Part shown: positions 39,840-59,462 of the stretch, piece by piece
Layout: each line of letters opens with the position of its first letter
Position numbering within the stretch: position 1 is the stretch's first letter
Assembly: GCF_018139145.2 (NCBI RefSeq)
Contig: NC_059471.1
Span: forward strand, 102,488,914 to 102,552,913
Reading direction: 5' to 3'
Source of the DNA: Gymnogyps californianus
Taxonomy: Eukaryota > Chordata > Aves > Accipitriformes > Cathartidae
Length of the DNA: 64,000 nucleotides
The notes under the pieces: model-generated
What the model saw: the letters and a program-made list of their open reading frames with translations, nothing else
The model's database searches: none
What the model was told of the DNA's origin: nothing
Translations under genes and position numbers: made by a program

Positions 39840-42800
39840 TCGTTTTACTTCTGCTTAAATCAAAATTGACGCTTCACTTTAGCGTGGAGTATAATCACTT
39901 TTACAGTCTGTTATCTCTTCAAAAGGTGGAACTGAGGCATAACAAAAACATGTTAAGGACAAAGTGGAAGTAAAAGTCTTGCTATGCCCTGTTCGACCTT
40001 TATCCTTTCTTATTTAACTGCTTACAGCTCATAAATTGTTGACAGGTTTCGTGCATTTTTTTAAAAGTACATTCAGCTCTTCAAGGTTGAATTAAATGGG
40101 AATGAAGGGAGGGCTCTGGATGTCTGGACTTGGACTGTACATTCTGCAGAAGTCCATTTTTGGATCTGGCTTTTAACACGGAGATCTCAGAAAGCATCCG
40201 AGCAAATAAGGAAGACTGGCCAAAACTGTACCCTAGTCGCAGGGCTGTTTGGAGGCAAGAGGGAAGGGAATATGAATTTTCAAAAGTAATTGCACCATTT
40301 AAATATTTTAGAATATTGGCATCAAAGAACTTACTGTGAAATATTGCTGTACTATTGAAGTTTCTGGGCAATGGCTTGTAGGGTGGGAAAATCTCCACGA
40401 TGCCAAAGATGTACTTATCTTTAGTAACCTCTCAGCTCCCCACGCAATCTGATTTTCCTTGAGGACTTTGCCTTTGAAGAGGTGTCACTGGATATATCAG
40501 TGTCTGTGTGGGCCCCCCTTCCTCACTCATGCCTCTGTGACTCAGACTGTTGCTGTCTCCACCTGTGCAGGAGTTGTGCTGTGCCCTCCCAGTCTGTAGG
40601 AGGGTGTTCCACAGGCTCTGGTATGCCACAGAGGGGGAATTTCCACTCTCAGAGTTTCAGAAATGAAAGCTAGATGATGATCACAACCCTCCTTTGGCAG
40701 ATGCCCCAGCACCAGCAGAATCCGGGTTAATGCGTTTGCTTTTGGGCAGATAACACTGTGTGTGCTCCTTTTGATCTTTGTGCTCTTGCTCATCTATGAG
40801 GTCTTAACATGCAGGCAGAACATTGTTCATATTTGTTGGTAGAATGGATTAATTGAAGTATTATTTGTCAGAGGGTATTATATAATCTAGTAATATAGTT
40901 GGATATAATTTATTTATTGGTAAACGCTATAGTCTTTCAAGCCTTTGTGTTACAGCAAGTAAGTAATAATGACAAGATGTCTGTCATGTTTTAGAAAATA
41001 GGGCTGATCTCAGCTTACTTTAACATACCTTTTTGTAGGAATTAAGGTGGCAAAAGTAAAAAGAACGGCATTACGTGCAGACTGATCTGTTGCCCCTGGG
41101 TCATGCCACTGGGAGGCTTGTGCTGTGCCATGCCCTGGTGTTAGCCGAAAGGGTTAGATCGTGGCTATTGGTTCCTTTCTGCTGAGATTCAGTTAGGAGG
41201 CAGGGGTACACTCGTGGTGCATGGATCAGTTGGGCCAGCCAGTCATTCATGTGCTCTCTTTGGTGGCTCTCCGAGTTTGCAAATATGGTAAGAAATAATG
41301 AGTGTCTTGCAGATCCAGGAGTTCAGTCCTATAGAGTGGTGAAGTGGGAACAAAATGTGCGTGTGGTCTTGACCTGCCATATAAATAGCCCCAATCTAAA
41401 TGCTGAGAAAGAAAAATCAGGTTACGTGGCAGTCCTCTGTTTCTGGGGACTCAGTAAGAGTTCAGATTGCTGTCCTTTCCTTTGCGATACGGGTATGATT
41501 CATTGAGATTGTGGTGTTAGACCAGGTGATACCAGAAGACTTTGGCCTCATAAACTCCTCACTCATTTTGGCATCTGTGTGTATGAATGTCTGTTTATTT
41601 CAATAACTTTTCTATGCATTCTTGCTTGTAGTGAAAATTGTAAATTAAACATACTTTTATGGAAGTCCTTTGACATAGTCCTCTGAAAAAGATCAGATTT
41701 TGATTCTCATGAGCTACAGGAATTGGATTTGAAGTGCTGTTTAAACTAATCCAGTGACAGATTTAAAAAGAGCTAATTGCAAATCGAATTCATTGCATAA
41801 GGGTAAATAGAAACCAGATTGCAATAAATCCAGCTTTGATGGAATCCACTTTGACTCACAATGAAGATAAGTATCAGCAGTTTAAACATTTTAGTTGCCA
41901 TAATGGATGAGTCAGCATACTGAGTGATTTTTATGTTCCTTTTAAAACTTACTTGGTTTTAAATGGAGTAGATGTGACCTGACTCTCAGCATTTTAAATC
42001 AGCCTTACACTGTTGTCATGAAAAATTGCCAGGCACAAAAATCCACTTCTTCAACATTTACAGCAATGATGATGGAAAAATAATTTAAATTTTTATTTTC
42101 CCCAGGTGTGTGGAGGACTGTATTTTTGCAGGGCTGACCTATTTTTTGTTGCTCTGAGCTCACCAAATCTTAAGAGCAGTATTTAGTCAGTACTTCTAGA
42201 ACAAGTAAGTGCGTACGAATTAGAAAGACCCAGGAGAGAATGGCCTTCAGAAGTAATTTTTCTATCTGACACCAGACGGTTAATTTGAATTTGATAACTT
42301 ATCTTATTTCTGACCTCAAAAGGATGAAATCATTGCTGATGCCAGATACAAATACATGTTGCTTATTCCCAAAACTCCCTATGTGTTGGTCTAATTACCA
42401 TACGGCTTGTGGCTTGAGAGGCTTATCTAGATGACATCTTAATACAAAGACAAAATATTATTTATATTTATTATTAGGATGTCTTAATCGAGGTATCAGT
42501 TTTTCTCAGGGTGAGGAATCTGTTTCTTGCCCAACAGTCTGATAGCTCTTTCAAGCACTGTTAGCAAGCTATGCGATTATACGTGTTAGTGCTTTCCAAT
42601 AAAAGGAAAAGATGTACAGCTGTAGGCTAGCTGAAATAACGTCTCAGGCTGTCTTATGAACTGTGGAGTGTCTATATACGCTGTAAATGTTGAGGCCTGC
42701 TGAATATCTTTCTGTTTCAGAGTAATAACGGTGCTCAGGGTGCACGTGGAGTTGCAGAGAAGGCTCTGAGGAGGAGTAAAAGTCACGAGAAGCAAGAGCA

Positions 42801-44460
42801 GGGCATGCCGCAAGAGGCAAAGACAGTGGTAAATCTTTATTCTTAGTGGGAGAAACTGCCACGATGAGGGAGAAGGGGATGTGTGGTGTCTCCCTTGAAG
42901 TTATTTCCCTGCCAGGTGTGTTTCCCGGGATGTGGCAACCTCACAGTTTGCCTTCCCACAGCTGAGATCAGCTGTGAAGAAAAGAGACGTGTGTGTGCAC
43001 ATGGGGAGGCGGGTAGGAAGGGCCTGGAAAGGAGAGAGGAGACTGGGGGGAAAGCAGACAGCATGTAATGCTTCCAGATGAGGGTGAGAAGGTGGTGGCA
43101 CATGTATTGACAGGGGTGGGGGCTGGAGAGTAGGCACATGTCAATTACAAAAAAAATTGGCTATGATCCTTTTCAATGAACAGCAAGGCAAGAGTTTTGT
43201 TACAAACTTTTTCTTCGTGGTATGGTTCTGAGCATCACGAGTTAGGAACAGCTGTTCCTATCGATCCTCTCTGCAGTGGATAGCCTCTTCTCTGGGCCAG
43301 ATAAAGTGAGGAAGGAGGAGCTTCAGAAGAAGACGACTGTGGCTTAGCTCCAGACCTGGTGGAACACAGTGGGCAAATAGAACTGAGGGAAAAAAGGAGG
43401 GGAGCTGACAGTAGAGGGCTTTGAGTACAACTTTTAACTTTGAGTGGGATTTCACGGGGCCACAGCTTAACTGTCTCTCAACAAGAAAGTGAATATTCTG
43501 TTGCCATTCAGTTGTGTCTTTATAGGCCTTTCTCACAGTGCTCCTTTTCTTACTTAGTGCCCCATATTGCTCTTCACTGTCCTTGAGCAATATCCTTGAA
43601 ATGCCTTCCTCTTTTTTTGTTTATCCTGTTCCACTCTTAAATTTCTACTCACTTTTCAGATTGATTCTGTACTTTTTAATCTTACCAGAGTATGAATTTT
43701 CAAGACTAAGCACTTTCCTAACTTCAATACTTAAATTAATTCAATTGCAGTGTTTTCTAAAATCTTGACATCAAATCTTTTATAATAGGCAACAGTCTGT
43801 ATTTTACAGGAAGACGGTTCTTTCTTAAGGTACCTTTGGTGTTGGTATGGCTCTCTTTCCAACGCTTTGGCAAGAAATAGGCCAGAAAGCCAGAAAAAGA
43901 GAAGTGAATCCTGTGCCTGGGAAGCATGAAGGGGATTCGCTGAGAGTCAAAAATTTTGGGTCAGTTGGTATGTTTCGGGCACATTCAAAACCACGTTGCA
44001 AGCAGACATCTATTCACGTCCATTGTGCAACCGAAGTGTGTAGAAGCACTCTTGGCTTTCCCCGGCCGTGGCAGGTATGGAGGGATTCCGGGCGAGCAGT
44101 GCCGGGCAGGGCTCCCCGCTGGCTCGGCCCCAGCCCCTGCTCGCTTACTGCGTTGGGGAAATGGGAATGCGACAAGGAAGAACGCAAGCATCGGCAGGCT
44201 GCTAATGAGGGTGGCGTACAGGTGGTGCAAGTGCTATTTGGACTGTGTTGAAGCTGGCAGGGTGAAGTCGGGAAGAGAGAATTCAGATGCTCCTTCCTGG
44301 ACAGCCAAAAGAGGAACACAGAATTGCTTCTTAATTGTTTGTTTTTATCAAACCAGACATAGGGCTAAGGTGCAACAGCGTTTTGTGGTGAAGTACTTGT
44401 ATTCCAGTATGGGAGCTGATTGAGAAACGTCACGGTTAGCACATTGCACTTTACTCGTGG
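39840..44460. other. Intergenic between DNAJC28 and TMEM50B
   Basis: About 4.6 kb with only short ORFs lacking recognisable domains. I see no repeat family, RNA gene or CpG island until 44.5 kb. Confidence 0.55.
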
Positions 44461-44499
44461 GACAGTGTGAGACGACATGGGTCATTAGCGCTTTGGGAG

Positions 44500-45470
44500 A
44501 TGTCTGTGGGCGTCCGATGTGGCACCCAGACCCGCAAGCTGGGGGGGGGGGGGGGGGGGGGGGGGGCGAGCGCTCTCCTGGCGGGGCGCGAGAGGGGCAA
44601 GGCGGGAGGAGGGCGGGGCGAGCCGGGCCCCGCCCCGCCCGGCAGCGGCCTCCCCCGCCCAGGAAGAAAAGGGGCGTGGCTTGCGCCGGCCCCTCCTGCC
44701 GTCCGTCGCTCCGGTCGCTGGCGTGGGCTGTCGCGTCGGCCAATCGTGGCGTCCCGTCCTCACCCAGCCTCCGGTGACGCGCAGCGCTAGCTTCCGATTG
44801 GCGGGCGGCCGCGTCGCTCGCGGGTCTCTCTGCCCCACCCCCCGTCACCCCCGCTCCCCGTAGGCGGAAGAGTCTCGCCCAGGACGGGGGGTACGTACGG
44901 CCGTTGTCTTCCTGCCGCTCCGCTGGCGCCGGTGGGCGTGAGGAGGGGCCGCGTGCGCGCCGGAGCCGGGAGCGGCCGCAGCGGCGGGGCGGGGGCGTTG
45001 GCGGGAGGGTAGCGCGGGACACCCGTGTCCGGCGGCAGCGCGCGCGCCCCCCTGCCTACCCCGGCCAACGGCCCTCGCGCGCCCCGGTGCCCGGAGCCGC
45101 CTCCCTCCGCCTCTCCTCGCTTCTCCTCGCCAAGCCGCGAGGGACCCTCCGCTGCCGCCTCCGCCGTGGGGAGCAGCGGCTCTTCCCTCCACCTGGGGCG
45201 GAGGGAGCCTGTGGGCGGCTGCGTCGGTCCCGGCCCGGGGCTCCCACGCACCCCTCGGTGCTGGCGTGGGGCAGGGCGAAGGGGCTCTGCGCGCCTGGGG
45301 CTCGGGGCGGGGAGTGTCCGGCCGCGCTTCCCTGCTCCTCACGCCGGAGCCGTGACCTTTTGCCGTAGGGCGGCCTCAGCCGCAGGAAGTCACGGGCCGG
45401 TCTCCCGGTGCCGGAGTGGCCGGGGGGGGCAGCAGGGCCGTCCCTCCCCGCTGCAGGGCCACAGTCGGGG
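44500..45470 (+). promoter_or_regulatory. TMEM50B: CpG-island promoter of TMEM50B
   Basis: GC-rich region with GC boxes (GCCCCGCCCCGCCC near 44630), a CACCC/KLF-type GGGGCGTGGC, and two CCAAT boxes in opposite orientation (44740-44744 +, 44797-44801 -). No TATA box. It holds the presumed noncoding exon 1. Long ORFs inside it on both strands are an effect of base composition. Confidence 0.75.
44541..44566 (+). repeat. G26 homopolymer
   Basis: Twenty-six consecutive G bases at the upstream edge of the TMEM50B CpG island. It can form G-quadruplexes. The length may be unreliable in the assembly. Confidence 0.85.
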
Positions 45471-47049
45471 CTTCCTCAGACTGCCGTTATCCGCATCTGG
45501 GAAAGGAAGCGGCGGTGCTGAGCAGAAAGTTTGAGGTCCGTAGATGAAGCTTTTAAAAAAATTACTTATTTTTTCTAAGTAATGCTGCCCTCAGCATAAC
45601 AGTTACTGTCAGGACTTTGATTGCAGCTTTGGGATTCTGCCTCATATTGCCCTGTCATGGCTTGAGCCCATTAAATAAATATTGATGCACATAGTATGCT
45701 CTTATGGGCAAAAATAGGCCTGTGGATAATTGCAGAATTGATCTTTTTTCCAGCCTCTCTCAAGTCTTCAAACTTTAATAGCGCTCTTAAAGAATACTTG
45801 CTGTAGACAGCAGTCACATTGCTCTAGGGCTGAGCATCACACAGATTCATGTAAAGTGATTACCTGTTTTAATAATTTTGCCACACAGCCTTATTTTTTA
45901 AGTTCATTTAAAAGTGCCTTTCATTCCTCCTTCTGTCTTTCTGTAATACTTAAAAACTGGACAATACAGCATAGTGCAATGGTGTATGGGAAACTGAAAG
46001 TGAAACTGCATGTAATTACTGAAATGAGTGAGTGGTCTAAAGATCCCCCTTTAAAACATTACAGTGGACTTAACAGAAACTTTCACATAAGCTCCTTACA
46101 GTGACCATGCCAAATATCTTTTCATAGTGTACACATATGGGGAAAGTATGTGGCTTAAAGCATATTCTGATTGGTTGCCTGTGGAAGGTGCTGTCTTCTT
46201 CGAGGAAAATAGGGTTTTCTTCTTGACTTTAAATTTCTTCTCTTCCTCCTGTCTGTCCTTTCACGTTCTTCTTTGGAAGTAGGAGGTTCCATTCTTTGCT
46301 AACCTGACGGTATTCCAGGGCCCTTGCGCAGCTTAAGACAGTTTTCTTTTTGCAGGCTCTTTGTATTTTCTTGCAACTGCTTTTAATATTTTGTTCAAGT
46401 GAAATCAATTCATTTTGGGAGAGAGAAGCCGATTTTCAGATGAAAATTTTGAGCTCCGATTCTTGTGTTTTCATTTCACTTCATTTGTCTGAATAATATA
46501 CTAGTTGTTTTAACCTCAGTGCTAGCATCTACCAAGTATTATTTCTACAGTGAGTATAACTGTCTTCAGTCACCAGTTTGTTCTTGCAAGTGTTCTTGTG
46601 TTTCTGTTTATTGGACATGAGTGAGAAATGTTTCCTGAGAACAGTGGGAGAACCTGTCTGCCCTTGGAAAAGGGGAGGAGACAGATTGTAGGAAGGGCGT
46701 TGAAGGACAGCTAATGCAAGGGGTTTTACCTTTTTCCTTGCTGTGAAGTATGTGGATGTAAAAGTTTAAACCAAGAGAGTGAGTTTTGTACCTTTATTCA
46801 GGTAAGAAAGTCCAGCTGAAAGCATCTGTCTTCATCAGAGTTTTCTGTCTGTGTAGTAGGATATAATTGGGCTAAAACCTATGTACGTGTCTGTATTAAC
46901 CCATATGAGGATAAACTTTAGCCTAGCTTTTGTGGTCTTGGTGGAGGCTCAGCTTCACAATGTCGCTGGTCTTTCACAGTTGAAATATAGCTTATTATTT
47001 TCTTCCTTTTTTGCTAGGGGTGTTGAGAACTGCATACATATGGAACATT

Positions 47050-47885
47050 AGCATAGAATTACAGAATGGTTTGGGTTGGAAGGGACCTTCAGAGATCATC
47101 TAGTCCAACCTCCCCTGCCATGGGCAGGGACATCTTTCACTAAATCAGGTTGCGCAAAGCCCCGTCCAGCCTGGCCTTGAACACTTTCAGTGATGAGGCA
47201 CCCACAGCTTCTCTGAGCAACGTGTTCCAGTGTCTCACCACCCTCATCGTAAAGAATTTCTTCCTTATGTCCAATCTAAACCTGCCTTCTTTCAGTTTAA
47301 AACCATTGTCCCTTGTTCTGTCACTACAGGCCCTGGTAAAAAGTCTCTCTCCATCTTTCTTATAAGCCCCTTTTAAATATTGACAGGCCGCAATAATGTC
47401 TCCCTGGAGCCTTCTGTTCTCTGGGATGAACAACCCCAACTCTCTCAGCCTGTCCTCACAGGAAAGGTGTTCCAGCCTTCCCAAATGTGAGGCCCTCATT
47501 TTTGTGGTCCTCCTCTGGGTCCACTCTAACAGGTCCATGTCTGTCGTGTGCTGGGGACCCCAGAGCTGGATGCAGTACTCCAGGTGGGGTCTCACAGGAG
47601 CAGAGCAGAGGGGGAGAATCACCTCCCTCCACCTGCTTCTTGTTATGCAGCCCAGGATACAGTTGGCTTTCTGGACTGCAAGTGCGCATTGCCGGCTCAC
47701 GTCCTTTTTTTCCACAGGGCTGCTCTCATTCCATTTGTCCCCAAGTCTGTATTGATACTGAGGATCGTCCCAACCCAGGCACAGGACCTTGTACCTGGCC
47801 TTGTTGAACTTCATGAGGTTCACATGGGCCCACTCCTCAAGCTTGTCAAGGTCCCTCTGGATGGCATCCCTTCCCTCTAGTGTAT
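47050..47885 (-). mobile_element. CR1 LINE, 5'-truncated, with open RT C-terminus
   Basis: The 3' end lies at the low coordinate: read on the plus strand it begins with the reversed CR1 tail (ATAGAATTACAGAATGG, then TTGGGTTGGAAGGGACC). A 227-codon minus-strand frame without stops (47140-47823) matches the C-terminal part of CR1 ORF2, with [22 protein letters not shown] and FFTMRVVRHWN. The 5' truncation is near 47885, as is usual for CR1. Confidence 0.92.
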
Positions 47886-49356
47886 CAGTGTATCGCTTCC
47901 TTCTAGCCTATTAAAACCAGTATTGTATAATAGCTAGGTGTTTATTTAACAACTTGTGAGAGGGTGGCCAACCTGTTGCATTTGGGTTGGCTCTGTACTG
48001 TCTGTCCTTCCAATAAGTCTGGTCGGCACTGTGCTTACCTTTTAAATGAGAGCACGGGAAAGTAGTTGGTTGGACTTCAGGCTGGATGAATTGTTCTGGC
48101 ATCCTGCAGTCTGCTTCCTGCCGTCCTTCTTTATGGAAACCCCACAGCCCTTATTTGTCATGCCCTCTACATGTGGGTGCCCTCAGTTGGGTGTGCATTT
48201 GATCAGAGATGGCATCGTCCTCTCACAAAGAGGAATATCCACACGTTGGTCACAGAACATAAGCACGTTCAGTAATGCTGGAAGAAATGGTGTGTCACTG
48301 CTTTTTAGTCATGTGTCTGTGAAGTCTCTACACGTACGGAGCTATGTCAGTAGTGAGAGAAATGTTTAATTATTTTTACTGTTAAGTGGGGACTCTCTTG
48401 AAATACCTTTATGAAAGACTCCTTTGCCGAATTCTGAATAGCATCAGTTAATGTTTAGATCATCTTAGAAAAAGGGCAGCCACATTAGCACCTCTCTTTC
48501 CTTTTACTGCCGATCATATTCTTGCATGCCTACTCTAGCACTAAGCTTTCTTTGTGAAATTAAAGCTAGTTTCTGGCATTAGTCACGTGTAGAAATAATT
48601 CTAGACTTCTTGTCTGTGTTCTGTTGCAAATTCTCTGCACCTTGTTTCTCCATGTTTGTCATCTTATTCCAGTGAAACAGGAGAATTGTGTTGTCAGTTA
48701 CTAGTCTGCTGTAGAAAGACCATCAGCAGATAGTGTTTATTTCACCTATTCACATTATACAGGGTGCTTCTCTCCTGGGCACAAAGATAAGGTTAAAGCA
48801 AAGTGCGGGTCTGTAAGCCAGTATCAAGCACCAAAAATACAATTTCTGATAAAATAATATGCTTTGGCAGAAGGTTGCCCTGTATCTTAGAAGGTATTAA
48901 AAGAAAAAAAAATCAACTTTTTCTAGTCTCCCTAGCTTCACTTGTTTATCACTAATGGAGTTGTGAAAACTCCGTTTGATATCCAATACTATTAAGTATT
49001 GAGAGAGGTTTTGTCTCAGATTTCTGAAGTGAGCAAAATACGTCTGATTTGTCACCTAATGTTTAAAAAAGGCTTAATAATTAAGACAGGTTTTGTGCAA
49101 TGTATGGCATCCATAATGTTTATCATTACTGACTTTGCAAAGTTGAAAGGGTTTTGCTAGGATAAATGCTAGTCAGTTTTTGAATTGGCAGTTGGCTTAA
49201 TTATATTAGCTGACAAAACAGACTATATCTCCCCTTTAAATCATAGAAGGGAATGAATTTTTTCATTTTGTTTCAGCCTTTTGAACTGGAGCAATTTTGT
49301 AGAAGTAAGATCTCTTTCGTTAAGTCATCCAAGAATTTAACAGGCTATTTCTTAAG

Positions 49357-50150
49357 TATCACAGAAGGGTTGAGGTTGGAAGGCACCTCTGGAGGGCATA
49401 TGTTCCAACCCCCTTCCTCCAGCAGAGCCACCCAGAGCCAGTTGCCCAGCAGTGTGTCCAGGCAGCTTTTGAGTATCTCCCAACAGCCTCTCTGGGCAAC
49501 CTGTGCCAGTGCTCAGTCACCCTCACAGTAAAAAAGTTTCCTGATGTTCAGAGGGAACCTTCTCTGTTTCACATTGTTCCCGTTGCCTCTGGTCCTGTCA
49601 GCTGGGCACCACTGAAAAGAGCCCGGCTCTGTCTTTGCACCCTCCCTTCAGGTATTTATATACATTGACGAGATCCCCCCGAGCCTTCTCTTCTCCAGGC
49701 CGAACAGTCCCAGCTGTCTCAGCCCTTCCTCATAGGAGAGATGCTCCAGTCCCTTCACCATCTTCGTGGCCCTTCACTGGGCTCTCTCCAGTGTGTCCAT
49801 GTCTCTCTTGTACTGGGGAGCTGAGGACTGGTGGCTTTGCCAGTGCTGAGTAGAGGGGAAGGATCACCTCCCTCAACCTGCTGGCATCACTCCTAATGCA
49901 GCCCAGGATACCATTCACCCTCTTTGCAGCAAGGGCACGTTGCTGGCTCATGCTGAACTTGGCATCCACCAGGACCCCCCGGTCCTTTTCTACCAAGCTG
50001 CTTTCCAGCTGGGTGACCCCCAGCACATACTGGTGCATGGGGTTGTTTCTAGATGCAACACTTCGCACTTCCTCTTGCTGAACTTCATGAGGTTCCTGTC
50101 AGCACGTTTCTCCAGCCTGTCTAGGTCCCTCTGGATGGCATCCAAGCAGA
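49357..50150 (-). mobile_element. CR1 LINE, older 5'-truncated copy
   Basis: The same type of 3' segment as the copy at 47 kb and the same orientation, but with a broken reading frame; the longest remnant is at 49730-50068. It carries [22 protein letters not shown] residues. Its truncation point falls at the same CR1 position (CTGGATGGCATCC) as the other copy. Confidence 0.88.
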
Positions 50151-52005
50151 GGGTGAAAAATAATTTCTGTTGTTGTTGACATATCTGAAATAATTTTTTC
50201 CAGTGGCTTTTCTTGACCTGTGTTCTGAATTGCAGTAGAACTTTACATTATGTTTGAAGGAGGTGATTTTATTTAGATATGTTAGTACTATTTAAATTGT
50301 CCATTGTGGGAAAAAATTCCAAAGGTAAGTATAGCTTTGAAGAAATACAGCCTCAGTCATTCTGAAAATGACTGAGAGTGTATTTACAGGCAAGGTCATA
50401 ACTTTGGTAGATTTGCCATAACCACCATTGTGTTCAGTGGGGAGAAGAAATAGTGCACCATGTTTGTCTATTTACTCCTACCTGCGGCCAGCCACACTGC
50501 AGGGTGAGAACCGTGCAGTCTGTAGCAGGGACAGCAATGGGAACCATGAGCTATGTTCTAGTGTGGGTGGGCAAGGAGCTGGGAGGGGAAGGGAGGGATT
50601 ACTGCAGGATGAGGAAGAGACACGTTCAGGGTTTGAAGAGGAACAAATAAAGTACAGATGGAGCCATTTTAAGAGTGGAAAAGAAGGAAGGGCTGTAGGA
50701 GCAGTCGTGAATCTGTAATAGCACAGTGCGGCAATTTTATCTGAAAGTTGTAGAAAGAATAGGGATCTGAAAATTGCTAGGTAAAAGTGTAATCTGGGAA
50801 AGTAACTGTATGGTGTAGCCCAGATAATTCCAAAATTATTTTAGTTTTGTACAGTGAGTGATTTATTTTAATGCTTTAAGGTAGCGTCATAACTATGGAT
50901 GGATTTCTGGAACTAGGTTCAGGAGGACAAACTTTTTTATCTTATTCATATGAGGTAGCCTGTGTTTGTAGTGTAGAAAAACTCTATTTATTTATTTTTA
51001 TTTCACTTCTTAGTGTAGACTTCTAATTACTGTTATTAACCAAAAAGATGTTCTACATCAGTCTGTCCTGTAACATAATCGTAAAGGACATTTGTCTGTT
51101 GTTAGCTCTTAACAAGTATCTGGAAATTATTCATGGCAGGTTGGGAAAACACAGAAGTTGACAATACTAAAACAAAATAGAACAGCATTAAGAATGGCTG
51201 TGAGTCACTGCTAAATAGAAAAAAGGTAAATATTCTAACTTCTGACACTCAAACTATATATGCTAATAATTTTACAGTGTGAGAATGCAGTGTAGTGCAG
51301 AATCTTTTATAGCTACTGTCTCACCAAATTGTTTGAGAACTGTGTTGTTTCAGTAGTTGCTTTGTAACACTAATTAACTTTGCTTTCCTCTTCCTGTATC
51401 TAAAGTTCTGTGTGATCCTCTTTCTGTGAAGCGGGACATTCTTTACCCTTGATATTAGTTGATTCACTAAGTTGATCCCTTTTTCCCTATGTTAGAAAGG
51501 CACTATATTATCTGTCTTGCTTGGAGACCAGAGATATGGGTATCTTATGCAAGATTCCTTGGCCTGACTCAAAGACCAAGTTCTGGTCTGCGTATGAAGC
51601 CCTGTTGTATGTATCTTACTTTTTTTAACTGCTAATGTGAAGGAGAGCATTATGGTTTGAAGATGAAACTTAGATTGAAATATTTGGTTTTTTGCTCCTG
51701 TGTTTTGCTTGCTTTTATTTTTGTTTCATACATTTGAACAAACAGTATATTTAATTTCTTTTCTGTTTCAGATATGATGATTTATATATAATGCATAAGT
51801 TTTGGGGTTGTGTGATGATTTTGTTTTGTAATTCTGTTTGTAAGGTAGGTTGTTTTTTTAAATATAGCTCAATATAGAATCCATAGAGTATATGGAATAC
51901 TTAATTCTGTAAAAAAAGCCACATTGTAAAAATTGCTCATGAGAGTTGTCAAACATCTCAAGATTTTGCTGCTTTGTTTTAAATGCATCTTTGGCTGTGT
52001 TTCAG

Positions 52006-57912
<5,907 letters not shown>

Positions 57913-59462
57913 GAGATCACGTTATAGCATTGTCTATTCCATAGTTGCTATGTCGTACTATGTATGTAGATATATTTACATTTATTTGTTCTTGTTTTGC
58001 TTTCTAAATTGTATGAACTGAGACAAATTACAGTTTCTGTAATAAGCTCCCTCTTTTCACAGGACAGATTTGTGAATATGTACATATGACTGTATATATC
58101 TTCAAAAGGGAATGTCAGGCTTTCTTTCTGAAATCTTCAGGCTTATTTCTTCAAATACGTGGGTTTCCATCAACTCCTCAGACTTCATCTTCCAAACCTT
58201 CACATATGTCAGAGACTTCAGTGGAACTATTAGTGAACAAGCAGGATAAAGCCCGTACCCTGTAAGAGGGGTTACTACTTTTATGCATACGTGCGCTAGA
58301 GCCGATTTTGCAAGGGCCGACAGGGAGGGTTGCCTGCGTAACCTGCAGGAGTAGTCAGCGCAGGGACGTGACCCAGCTAAGCCTGTATTTAATGAGGGTA
58401 AATTCTCTTGTATGCTGAGATAAGAGCTGATTTTAAGAATTTTATATAACTGTTCAGAAAAATATAAAGTAGCTATTTTTTTTGTAAAAGGTTATGAATT
58501 TTTAAACAAGGCCCTATATTAAGCAGGTTCTGCATGGCAAATCAAACTGTTCTTGACTTCCGATTGCTATAGCACAAATGACATTTGGTAGCACCACAGT
58601 CCTTCGAATTAATGTCATGCTGTTCAGTGTAATAGATACCAATTAGCATTTAATGTATTGACTGATATTAGAGTAAAAAAACCCCACAAACTGGTGCCAG
58701 TCATACTTAAGGAATATAAAGAATAAATGAGAGTCAGACTACCATCTTTAAAATTACGCTAGCATAATTTTCTTCAGGGGAAGCTTTTTTGCTGATAAAT
58801 GAAGCGTTATCCTGCTACCTATTACCTTTGCTATTTAAAAGGCGAGCATTTCAAGTGGGGATATAGTAGATGTATTTATTGCTCACAGTCTTACCTTGAA
58901 ATAATTGCCAGTTTTAGGACTGCCATTTGCCCCAGTTCAAATGTATTTATCTCCTAAATTTCATGGGCACTTTATGGGAATGCTTCCATTATTGAAATCC
59001 AGTTTCTTCTAGCTGGAGTATACAGAAAGGGCGAACGATGATGTTTTATGGCTTTGGACTGATCTTGTATATTCATCTTGCTGTTGGCGACTTCCTTATC
59101 TTATGAGTTCTACATGGTTTTTAAAGCATTTGACTCTACCTTGTGTCTAAAAGCTTTTATAACTTTCCATGTATCAAGATTGCTGACCAAATGGTATTAA
59201 ACTGCAGAATGTAACTTCTGTGCATGGTTACTGTATACTGTTAGTCATCTAATTGCTCCCTTGTGGGAATCTCTCCAGTGGACAGAATATGAAGCAAATA
59301 CTGCAGCTGAAATTGTGCTACTGGCTAGACTAACTTCATCCTGATTTCACCATCCTGCAGTGAGTTACGATATATTCACTGGTGTTAATCATAGCTTTGT
59401 ACATAAGTTGTCTGTATGGTTGTAATTTCAGAAAACTGCAATAAACTTTATCTTACGTTCTC
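57913..59462 (+). other. TMEM50B: TMEM50B 3'UTR
   Basis: Long AT-rich 3'UTR. AATAAA signals lie at 58722-58727 and 59440-59445; the latter is the more convincing distal end. Alternative polyadenylation is plausible. Confidence 0.55.
59440..59445 (+). terminator. TMEM50B: Distal polyadenylation signal of TMEM50B
   Basis: AATAAA followed by a T-rich stretch, 1.5 kb past the stop codon. Confidence 0.5.

Larger units (their letters stand above)
45480..52005 (+). other. TMEM50B: TMEM50B first intron (inferred)
   Basis: About 6.5 kb between the CpG island and the first coding exon. It contains two CR1 fragments. Apart from these I see only AT-rich unique sequence. Confidence 0.6.

Noticed and set aside
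44348..45022. Minus-strand ORF of 224 codons in the TMEM50B CpG island
   Set aside because: Very GC-rich DNA has few stops. Several frames on both strands are open here, and the translation is Pro/Arg/Gly low-complexity with no domain.
47396..47880. Plus-strand ORFs of 106-119 codons
   Set aside because: Antisense shadows of the CR1 reverse-transcriptase frame.
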